Source of the DNA: Acidimicrobium sp. UBA3029
Lineage (GTDB): Bacteria; Actinomycetota; Acidimicrobiia; Acidimicrobiales; Ilumatobacteraceae
Direction: 5' to 3'
Assembly: GCA_002367695.1 (NCBI GenBank)
Contig: DFDK01000112.1
Location: forward strand, 1 to 5,770
DNA: 5,770 nt
Shown here one piece after another: positions 1-5,084 of this stretch (positions are counted from its first letter, which is position 1; each line of letters begins with the position of its first letter). The translations under genes and the position numbers were made by a program. The notes below the pieces were generated by a model that worked only from the letters and a program-made list of their open reading frames with translations, was not told where the DNA came from and made no database searches.

Positions 1-1082
1 GGTCCATTGTCGACTTGGGCATGGTGCGCGATGTTGTGATCGACAAAAAAGGCACGGTAGGGCTCACCGTGGTACTCACCATTGCGGGTTGCCCATTGCG
101 CAACGAGATTCAGACCCGTGTCAACACTGCGCTGCGCGCACTTGACGGCGTAAGTGATGTCAATCTCAACTTCGGTGTGATGAACGATGACGAGCGAGCT
201 GCAGTGCGGCAGATGCTCAATGGAAACCCTGGTGCAACCGCGGGCTCTGCTCCGGCACAGGGCCACGCAGAGGGACGGACAATTTCGTTTGCCCAACCAG
301 GCTCCAAGACGCGACCAATTTTGATTAGTTCAGGCAAGGGAGGCGTTGGCAAGAGCAGCGTCACAACAAACATCGCTGTTGCGATGGCTGCGCTCGGATA
401 CAAAGTTGGCATCGTCGATGCCGACATTTACGGTTACTCAATTCCGCGCATGCTCGGCACCGATCGCGACCCAGTAGTGATCGACAACATGTTGCTTCCA
501 CCAGAGGCATGGGGAGTGCGCTGTATCTCTATTGGCTACTTTGTTCCTGAAGGCCAGGCGGTTGTGTGGCGAGGGCCAATGTTGCACAAAGCACTCGAGC
601 AGTTTTTGACCGACGTCTATTGGGACGAACCGGATTTCTTGTTCATTGACATGCCGCCGGGCACTGGCGACATTGCGTTGAGCTTGAGTCAGTATTTGCC
701 GCGAGCCGAAGTACTCGTAGTGACAACGCCACAAGAAGCCGCACAAAAAGTTGCTCGTCTTTCAGCTGCCATGGCGGTCAAGGTGAACTTGCCGGTGCGC
801 GGCATTATCGAAAATATGTCGTGGTTTACAGGCGACGACGGCAAGCGCTACGAACTCTTCGGCAAAGGTGGTGGGCAGATCTTGGCCGACGAATTGAATG
901 TTCCACTTCTTGCTCAGATCCCACTGTTAAACGCACTACGAGAGGGTGGCGATGATGGCCACCCAATTGCGGCTGTGGCACCAGACAGCGAAGTCGGCAA
1001 GGTATTTTTTGCAATAGCCAAGTACATCGCAGAAGATATGAAGCCGAAGAAGATTTTCAGTGCAGCACTGAAAGTGAATTAG
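1..1082 (+). CDS. mrp: Mrp/NBP35-type P-loop ATPase for Fe-S cluster handling (5' end missing)
   Basis: Cytosolic ATPase of the Mrp/ApbC/NBP35 family, which binds and transfers iron-sulfur clusters to apo-proteins. The frame is open from base 3. The TTG at 15 encodes a Leu inside the conserved stretch SIVDLGMV of the N-terminal DUF59/MIP18-like domain, so the true start lies upstream and perhaps 20-25 residues are missing. Counting that Leu as residue 1: DUF59 domain to about 55 with its conserved Cys at 26 (GCP); low-complexity linker about 70-95; deviant Walker A GKGGVGKS at 107-114; switch I/Walker A' DADIYG at 135-140; Walker B FIDMPPGTGD at 210-219; ENMSW at 266-270; FGKGGG at 282-287; REGGDDG at 309-315. 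The CxxC that usually follows ENMS and bridges a cluster in a dimer is absent. This appears common in actinobacterial homologues, but I recall it from memory. DUF3107 follows after 11 bases, suggesting co-transcription. Family assignment is very secure; the exact client proteins are unknown. Confidence 0.95.
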   Translation, partial: SIVDLGMVRDVVIDKKGTVGLTVVLTIAGCPLRNEIQTRVNTALRALDGVSDVNLNFGVMNDDERAAVRQMLNGNPGATAGSAPAQGHAEGRTISFAQPGSKTRPILISSGKGGVGKSSVTTNIAVAMAALGYKVGIVDADIYGYSIPRMLGTDRDPVVIDNMLLPPEAWGVRCISIGYFVPEGQAVVWRGPMLHKALEQFLTDVYWDEPDFLFIDMPPGTGDIALSLSQYLPRAEVLVVTTPQEAAQKVARLSAAMAVKVNLPVRGIIENMSWFTGDDGKRYELFGKGGGQILADELNVPLLAQIPLLNALREGGDDGHPIAAVAPDSEVGKVFFAIAKYIAEDMKPKKIFSAALKVN

Positions 1083-1093
1083 ACTCGACCCTT

Positions 1094-1327
1094 ATGGAAA
1101 TTCGAATCGGCATCATCCAGTCAGCACGTGAAATCACTCTCGAAATTGATGACGAAAAGGCACAGTCCAAGTTCAAAGCCGCTTCTGAAGCTGCGCTTGC
1201 TGGCAAGACTGAGACGTTGACTGTTGTTGACAGTCGTGGACGCGAAATCATGGTGGCTGCTGCCAAGATCGCTTATGTCGAATTTGGTGCTCCTGAGGGT
1301 GCGCGCAAAATGGGTTTCGGCAGCTGA
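1094..1327 (+). CDS. DUF3107 family small protein
   Basis: A 77-residue protein matching the actinobacterial DUF3107 family, whose members are usually about this size and have no established biochemical role. The N-terminal strand MEIRIGI (1-7) and AREITLEID (11-19) are followed by a helix with alternating charge (about 20-36). A beta-rich second half (about 41-65) contains DSRGREIMV and IAYVEFG, and the protein ends in the family's RKMGFGS tail (71-77). There is no signal peptide, membrane segment or cysteine, so it is probably a soluble cytosolic protein. The ATG lies 11 bases after the mrp stop with no clear Shine-Dalgarno sequence, so translation may be coupled to mrp. The gene lies 41 bases before pdtaS. 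M. tuberculosis has a homologue that I recall as TB9.4 (Rv3208A). Identity with the family is confident; function is unknown. Confidence 0.88.
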   Translation: MEIRIGIIQSAREITLEIDDEKAQSKFKAASEAALAGKTETLTVVDSRGREIMVAAAKIAYVEFGAPEGARKMGFGS

Positions 1328-1349
1328 CAGCTTCGGTGGTCCGGAGTGA

Positions 1350-1366
1350 GACAGAATAAGACTGTC
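1350..1366. repeat. Short inverted repeat just before pdtaS start
   Basis: GACAG (1350-1354) and CTGTC (1362-1366) form a perfect 5-bp inverted repeat around a 7-base A/T-rich centre, ending two bases before the pdtaS ATG. It could be an operator half-site pair or a weak RNA hairpin over the translation start. A 5-bp dyad can arise by chance. Confidence 0.25.
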
Positions 1367-1368
1367 CT

Positions 1369-2874
1369 ATGCCAACTTTGATTGAACTAGCCCACGAGCA
1401 CACAGAGCTCGAGCAGGGCGCAGTCGAGTATCTGGCGGCGTTGGTTTCCGAATGGGGAATGCTTGCTGATTTTTGTTTTGCCGACATGTTGCTCTACATA
1501 CCCATTGGCAAAGAACGCTGGCTCATCAGTGCTCAGGTGCGTGCAGCAACTGGTCAGACTCTGTATAACTCTGATTATGTAAATACGTGGGCGAGTGACA
1601 CGGAGCGAATTTTGCTCGATAAGTGCATCAAATCAAATGGAACGGTGCAAGGCGAGATTTTTGTGCAAGCCATCAATGGCTCAGCCAACATGCTTGCAAT
1701 TCCGGTTCGCTACGAAGGACGCATCATCGCGGTGTTGTCGCGAGAGTGGGTAGTAGACAACGCTCGTCGGCCTGGGCAACTTGAAACCACCTATGCAGAG
1801 ATATTTTCAAAATTTGCAGAGATGGTTGCACAAGGTTTATTTCCTTTTGATGGCAGAGTGGCCGCTGCAAGTGTTGCCCCGCGGGTAGGCGACGGCGTGA
1901 TTGTGTTGGACGCAGCAACGCGCGTGCGATACGCATCGCCAAACGCGGTGTCTGCATTGCATCGAGTGGGTGTGAGCGCCAACGCGATTGGGCAAACACT
2001 TGCAGAGCTTGGGGTGGCAGAGACCGCGGCGCGAAATGCGTACGAGCGTAAAGAGCCGGTGATTGAGGAAATAGAGCAGACGACCGAGGTGACGCTGCTC
2101 ACTCGCAGTATTCCGCTATTACGACAGACAAATGATGATACCGAAGTGACAGGTGGAGTGTTATTGCTGCGCGATGTCTCCGAATTGCGTCATCGCGACC
2201 GCTTGTTGCTCACCAAAGATGCAACTATTCGCGAGATTCACCACCGAGTCAAAAATAACCTGCAGACGATTTCTTCGTTGTTGCGATTACAGGGCCGTCG
2301 CTTGACATCTCCGGAGGCAAAAGAGGCAGTTGCCGAGTCGGTGCGCCGAATTCGCACGATTGCGCTTGTGCACGAGACACTTTCTCGCGAGCCTGGTGAA
2401 GATATCTCGTTTATCGAGATCGTTCGACCACTAATGAGGCTTGTCGAAGAGGGTTTACAGTCAGCAGATAGACCCGTAACTTTTCAGGCCAAGGGTGACG
2501 GCGGGCGACTGCCAGCAACAATCGCAACACCCTTGTCGGTTGTGATTCTTGAGTTATTACAGAATGCAGTTGATCACGGTTTTCCAGAGGGCAGCGCAGG
2601 CGGAGCGGTGATGGTCGTTCTCTCACACGACGAAGACGAATTACGAATTGAAGTTGTCAATAATGGCATTGCGCTGAGTCGAGATTTTGACTTTGCGAAG
2701 GCAACAGGGTTGGGGCTTTCAATCGTGCGCACGCTTGTGACGACTGAGCTCGCAGGCACGATCGAGATGCGACAAGCAACTCAAGCCGACGGTGTTTCGA
2801 GCGGAGTGGCAATGACCAAAGATGGTCAGGGCACAGTGGTTGAGCTGCGCTTACCTGTTTCGGCAAGAAGCTAG
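1369..2874 (+). CDS. pdtaS: PdtaS-type cytosolic sensor histidine kinase (HisKA_2)
   Basis: Soluble two-component sensor kinase, 501 residues, the same length I recall for M. tuberculosis PdtaS. PdtaS phosphorylates PdtaR, an ANTAR-domain RNA-binding antiterminator; no pdtaR is in this window. Domains: N-terminal GAF-like H_kinase_N about 3-155; PAS about 172-272 (DGVIVLD, YASPNA); HisKA_2 dimerisation/phosphoacceptor about 285-365 with IREIHHRVKNNLQ, phospho-His most likely H292; HATPase_c about 385-496 with N-box ELLQNAVDHGF at 395-405 and G2 motif GLGLSIVRTL at 447-456. There are no membrane segments. The ATG is supported because the first residues (MPTLIELAHEHTEL) align with the start of the mycobacterial protein. 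Odd points: the G1 box, normally DxGxG, reads NNGIA at 431-435; positions 53 and 57, Cys in mycobacterial PdtaS, are Ile and Val; and there is an extra loop at about 470-488. No usable Shine-Dalgarno sequence is visible. The gene may be co-transcribed with DUF3107 across 41 bases. It is convergent with whiB. Confidence 0.92.
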   Translation: MPTLIELAHEHTELEQGAVEYLAALVSEWGMLADFCFADMLLYIPIGKERWLISAQVRAATGQTLYNSDYVNTWASDTERILLDKCIKSNGTVQGEIFVQAINGSANMLAIPVRYEGRIIAVLSREWVVDNARRPGQLETTYAEIFSKFAEMVAQGLFPFDGRVAAASVAPRVGDGVIVLDAATRVRYASPNAVSALHRVGVSANAIGQTLAELGVAETAARNAYERKEPVIEEIEQTTEVTLLTRSIPLLRQTNDDTEVTGGVLLLRDVSELRHRDRLLLTKDATIREIHHRVKNNLQTISSLLRLQGRRLTSPEAKEAVAESVRRIRTIALVHETLSREPGEDISFIEIVRPLMRLVEEGLQSADRPVTFQAKGDGGRLPATIATPLSVVILELLQNAVDHGFPEGSAGGAVMVVLSHDEDELRIEVVNNGIALSRDFDFAKATGLGLSIVRTLVTTELAGTIEMRQATQADGVSSGVAMTKDGQGTVVELRLPVSARS

Positions 2875-2894
2875 TTGGGCTACCGAGTAAAAAT

Positions 2895-3218
2895 TTAGGC
2901 AGTTACGCGGGCTGCGCGACGCTCGGCAGCCATTTTGCGTCGAACATCGCGGCGCTCATCTTCTGACAAGCCACCCCAGATGCCACAGTCTTGATTGGTC
3001 TCTATTGCAAACTCGAGGCACTCACGCTTGACGGTGCATTCGCAGCAAACGTTTTTCGCTTCACTGATCTGCAAGAGTGCTTGGCCAGTTGTGCCAATCG
3101 GAAAGAACAATTCTGGATCGGTGTCTCGACAAAGCGCTTCGTTGCGCCATGTGTAATCAGCAGATCCGAGAGCAAGACTGGTAGCAAGTATTGACAAGTT
3201 GATCACCTGTGGTTCCAT
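2895..3218 (-). CDS. whiB1: WhiB1-like iron-sulfur transcription regulator
   Basis: WhiB-family (Wbl) protein, a small [4Fe-4S] DNA-associated regulator that senses redox or NO and typically acts with the housekeeping sigma factor. Using the ATG at 3218 it has 107 residues. Cluster ligands are C30, C58, C61 and C67 (C...CxxCx5C); the sigma-binding/turn motif GIWGGLSEDER is at 79-89; a basic C-terminal tail (90-105, rich in Arg/Lys) should contact DNA. The run WRNEALCRDTDPELFFP closely matches M. tuberculosis WhiB1, making this the WhiB1/WblE type rather than WhiB2-7. Two further cysteines, C59 and C78, are unusual. The start is uncertain: the ATG has no ribosome site, while a TTG at 3197 (residue 8) follows a strong one and would give 100 residues. 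Mycobacterial WhiB1 begins nearer the Trp at residue 24. The gene is convergent with pdtaS, 20 bases apart, and divergent from the GDPD gene. Confidence 0.94.
   Translation of the reverse strand: MEPQVINLSILATSLALGSADYTWRNEALCRDTDPELFFPIGTTGQALLQISEAKNVCCECTVKRECLEFAIETNQDCGIWGGLSEDERRDVRRKMAAERRAARVTA
3201..3208 (-). promoter_or_regulatory. Strong Shine-Dalgarno that favours a TTG start for whiB
   Basis: On the minus strand AGGTGATC is an 8-base perfect complement to the usual 16S 3' end (GATCACCT). It lies three bases before an in-frame TTG at 3197. Because it pairs with the 5' part of the anti-SD, the effective spacing measured from the GGAGG register is about 8 bases, which is normal. 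It lies inside the coding region if the ATG at 3218 is used, so it decides between the two starts. Confidence 0.5.
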
Positions 3219-3242
3219 TGAGTAGGCCAGTAAGACGGTGTC

Positions 3243-3271
3243 ACGATAGGCAGGGCAGAGGGCAATTTCAA
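3243..3271 (-). promoter_or_regulatory. Candidate sigma70-type promoter for whiB
   Basis: On the minus strand TTGAAA (3271-3266, five of six to TTGACA) is followed after exactly 17 bases by TATCGT (3248-3243, four of six to TATAAT). Transcription would start near 3236, leaving a leader of about 18 bases to the ATG at 3218 or about 39 to the TTG at 3197. An A/T tract lies upstream at roughly -47 to -67. This is a consensus match by eye only. Confidence 0.45.
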
Positions 3272-3279
3272 GAGTCTTG
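3269..3279. repeat. 11-bp palindrome overlapping the whiB -35 element
   Basis: CAAGAGTCTTG is a perfect 5+1+5 dyad. Its left arm overlaps the candidate whiB -35 hexamer at 3266-3271. A one-base centre rules out a full-length RNA hairpin, so if it has a role it is more likely a protein-binding operator. The protein that would bind is unknown. Confidence 0.3.
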
Positions 3280-3282
3280 GCG

Positions 3283-3303
3283 ATTATTTTTTTATTTTTA
3301 TTT
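3283..3303. promoter_or_regulatory. A/T tract between divergent whiB and GDPD promoters
   Basis: Twenty-one consecutive A/T bases, with T runs of 7, 5 and 3 on the + strand separated by single A, stand out in a window of moderate G+C. The tract falls at about -47 to -67 for the candidate whiB start and about -39 to -59 for a leaderless GDPD transcript. Both placements fit an UP element or curved DNA shared by two divergent promoters. It is not preceded by a stable hairpin, so I do not call it a terminator. Confidence 0.4.
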
Positions 3304-3327
3304 GTACTTGTATTTCACACTTGTGGC

Positions 3328-3333
3328 TGTAAC
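3328..3333 (+). promoter_or_regulatory. Candidate -10 element for the GDPD gene
   Basis: TGTAAC matches TATAAT at four of six positions and ends eight bases before the first possible start, GTG 3342. No good -35 is visible at 16-18 bases. The position suits a leaderless mRNA beginning at or next to the start codon. Weak evidence taken alone. Confidence 0.25.
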
Positions 3334-3341
3334 CTGCCGTC

Positions 3342-4076
3342 GTGGTGGGTACACAATGGAAGCCCTTTGGCTCGTTAAATACGCCTCAAGTTCTTGCGCA
3401 TCGTGGAGCATCTGCTGTTGAAGTCGAAAATACACTGTTGGCATTTCATCGTGCAAAAGAAATCGGCGCGCACGCAGTAGAGCTCGATGTTCGTTTATGT
3501 CAGAGCGGCGAGATGATTGTGCATCACAATCCGGCGCTGGGCGATGGCCGCCAAATCAATTTGCTCAACAAGGGTGAGTTGCCAAGCCACGTGTGCACTC
3601 TCGAAGAAGCACTAGACGCGTGCGAAGGCATGTGGGTCAATATTGAAATCAAAAATGATCCGAGCGAACCCGACTTTGATCCAACAGAAATGCTGGCGGA
3701 CAAGGTTGCTGCGATGTTGCGCGGCCGCGGCGCACCAGATCAGTGGCTGGTCTCATCATTTAGACGCCAAACCATCGACGCCATGCATGCATCGTGGCCA
3801 GAGTTGCCGACTGCATGGCTCACCATGACTGTTGATGATGCGCAAGCGGAAAACGTGGCTGCAGAATTGCGTGCAAGTGGGCACAGCGCACTTCATCCAT
3901 TCGTCAAAACACTCACCCGGCATGTGATCGACACAATGCATTTGCATGGTCTGAGCGTCAACACATGGACGATTGATGATCCTGCGCGAATGGCCGAGCT
4001 ACTTGAATGGGGTATCGATGGCTTGTGCACCAACAAGCCAGATGTTGCACTTGAAGTAATTGCTAGAAATCGATAG
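3342..4076 (+). CDS. Glycerophosphodiester phosphodiesterase (GDPD)
   Basis: Metal-dependent phosphodiesterase that hydrolyses glycerophosphodiesters to glycerol-3-phosphate and an alcohol, recycling phospholipid head groups. It has 244 residues, a TIM barrel of normal length for bacterial cytosolic GDPDs (UgpQ-like), with no signal peptide. Visible active-site elements: H20-R21 in LAHRGAS; E29-N30-T31; metal ligands E47 and D49 in VELDVRL; second catalytic His H62 in VHHNP; third metal ligand E102 in NIEIK; WTIDD at 209-213; DGLCTNKPD at 226-234. The residue after the catalytic His is Asn, where Asp is usual. The start is GTG 3342 or the adjacent GTG 3345; an in-frame TAA at 3330-3332 excludes anything earlier, and no Shine-Dalgarno is seen. 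An ATG at 3356 is in another frame. The last 14 bases overlap the end of the convergent lipid kinase gene. Substrate preference cannot be read from sequence. Confidence 0.92.
   Translation: MVGTQWKPFGSLNTPQVLAHRGASAVEVENTLLAFHRAKEIGAHAVELDVRLCQSGEMIVHHNPALGDGRQINLLNKGELPSHVCTLEEALDACEGMWVNIEIKNDPSEPDFDPTEMLADKVAAMLRGRGAPDQWLVSSFRRQTIDAMHASWPELPTAWLTMTVDDAQAENVAAELRASGHSALHPFVKTLTRHVIDTMHLHGLSVNTWTIDDPARMAELLEWGIDGLCTNKPDVALEVIARNR
4063..4076. other. Tail-to-tail overlap of GDPD and lipid kinase genes
   Basis: The stop codon of the + strand GDPD gene (TAG 4074-4076) lies inside the minus-strand kinase gene, and the kinase stop (TAG, 4065-4063) lies inside the GDPD gene. The 14 bases code for both C-termini, leaving no room for a terminator between them. 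Confidence 0.9.
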
Positions 4077-4983
4077 TTGGTCGTACAAGCAACAAAGCAG
4101 CAGGGCAGTGCTCAATCTCGAGCGAAGTTGTCTCACCTAAGTAATCGCCGTCGAGTTGGTAAGGAAACGGTGCAGGGAAACTCAACGAAACCTTTTCGAC
4201 ATCAGTTGCTACATCGATTCCTGAAGAAGTGTGGACTCCGCCACTACGCAACGCGCTGTACAACGTTTTGAGAATCAACGGCGTAGTCATTTTGCGGAAA
4301 GTTACGACTGTTAGTTTTTTCTCGAGCGCTGCGGCTGGTGCCAAGTTGATGGCGTGTTTGCCAACGTATGTGTATGGGTTGGTGTTGAGCACCACGGTAA
4401 AAAATGCGTTTGGAATATGTCGTCCGTCAACGTCAAGCGTGAAGTGCGGGTATTTACGGTTATACGAAACAAACCATGCCTGCATTGCGGCATACGCAAA
4501 TAGCGGCTGGCCAACAAGTCGCTTCAGTGACGACCTTCGCTCGACTTGCTCGACAACTGCCGCGTCGTAGCCGATGCCAGTGTGAAAACAGAAGTAGCGG
4601 CCATTCGCGCGACCAAGGCTGACACGTTCGATCTCGTTGCGCTCTATACCCGTAGTGAGTTGAGTAAGCGCGACCATCGGCTCGTTGGCGATTCCAAGCG
4701 AACGCACAAACACATTGGTCGATCCACCAGGCAACATTGCAAGAGCGGTATCGCTGCCCGCCAAACCGGTGGCAACTTCGTTCAGCGTTCCGTCTCCACC
4801 AAACGCGACAACGCAGTCAAGACCTCGAGCCGCCGCATCCTGGGCAAAACGGGTGGCATGACCTCGTTCGTTGGTTTCGACTACCTGTACGTCATGGTTT
4901 TTGGCCAGGTGCTGATGCACCAGCACGGTGTTGCGAGGCGTTACCGACGAGGCAAACGAGTTGACAATCAGCAGAATACGCAA
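4063..4983 (-). CDS. Diacylglycerol/lipid kinase (DAGK catalytic family)
   Basis: Lipid kinase of the DgkB/YegS/sphingosine-kinase superfamily, which transfers ATP gamma-phosphate to diacylglycerol or a related lipid at the membrane face. It has 306 residues. Nucleotide-binding domain: IVNSFAS at 6-12, GGDGTLNEV at 62-70, PGGSTNVFVRSLG at 85-97. Lipid-binding/C-terminal domain: HTGIGYDA at 134-141, YTYVGKHAINLAP at 204-216, and QLDGDYLG at 276-283, corresponding to the family's VDGE catalytic-acid region, here with Asp. There is no signal peptide or membrane helix, as expected for peripheral enzymes. The start is TTG 4983: it places MRILLIVNS exactly where the family begins, an in-frame TGA lies upstream, and no ATG or GTG intervenes. 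No Shine-Dalgarno is present; a TAAAAT lies 7 bases upstream, suggesting a leaderless mRNA. It is convergent with and overlaps the GDPD gene by 14 bases, and divergent from etfB. The actual lipid substrate is undetermined. Confidence 0.92.
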   Translation of the reverse strand: MRILLIVNSFASSVTPRNTVLVHQHLAKNHDVQVVETNERGHATRFAQDAAARGLDCVVAFGGDGTLNEVATGLAGSDTALAMLPGGSTNVFVRSLGIANEPMVALTQLTTGIERNEIERVSLGRANGRYFCFHTGIGYDAAVVEQVERRSSLKRLVGQPLFAYAAMQAWFVSYNRKYPHFTLDVDGRHIPNAFFTVVLNTNPYTYVGKHAINLAPAAALEKKLTVVTFRKMTTPLILKTLYSALRSGGVHTSSGIDVATDVEKVSLSFPAPFPYQLDGDYLGETTSLEIEHCPAALLLVRPTIDF

Positions 4984-4990
4984 GGAATAA

Positions 4991-4996
4991 ATTTTA
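4991..4996 (-). promoter_or_regulatory. Candidate -10 element for the lipid kinase gene
   Basis: On the minus strand TAAAAT (five of six to TATAAT) ends seven bases before the TTG start codon at 4983, so transcription would begin at about 4984-4983. No convincing -35 is present at 16-18 bases. The placement implies a leaderless or nearly leaderless transcript. Confidence 0.4.
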
Positions 4997-5072
4997 CCGC
5001 CGACTGCTGGTAACTCGTGTCACAGGCAGATATTCCGTGGTTTAGGGTTGGGTAAAAGCCTTACGCATCGGT

Positions 5073-5078
5073 AACAAT
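5073..5078 (+). promoter_or_regulatory. Candidate -10 element for etfB
   Basis: AACAAT (four of six to TATAAT) ends six bases before the etfB ATG at 5085, placing the transcription start at the A of the ATG. TTGGGT at 5048-5053 is a possible -35, but the 19-base spacer is long. AGAGG at 5079-5083 resembles a ribosome site but is only one base from the ATG, too close to work. Confidence 0.3.
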
Positions 5079-5084
5079 AGAGGC

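Noticed and set aside
15..17. TTG as the start of mrp
   Set aside because: It encodes the Leu of the conserved SIVDLGMV motif and the frame stays open to the window edge, so the gene is truncated and starts upstream.
3283..3303. Poly-T tract as a rho-independent terminator
   Set aside because: The only dyad before it (3269-3279) has a one-base centre and cannot form a stable stem, and no + strand gene ends just upstream.
3209..3421. Small + strand frame across the whiB/GDPD intergenic region
   Set aside because: It runs through the A/T tract, giving a low-complexity Phe/Tyr/Leu run, and overlaps GDPD in another frame; there is no ribosome site or family match.
4546..5013. 155-codon + strand open frame antisense to the lipid kinase gene
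   Set aside because: The minus strand carries all DAGK motifs over the same bases. The + translation shows no family resemblance and is a shadow frame.
4984..5075. GGAATA/TATTCC inverted pair (4984-4989, 5031-5036) and repeated GGTAAC (5009-5014, 5070-5075) in the kinase/etfB interval
   Set aside because: Six-base matches tens of bases apart are expected by chance; I see no further supporting structure.
5079..5083. AGAGG as the etfB Shine-Dalgarno
   Set aside because: Only one base separates it from the ATG, which is too short for ribosome pairing.
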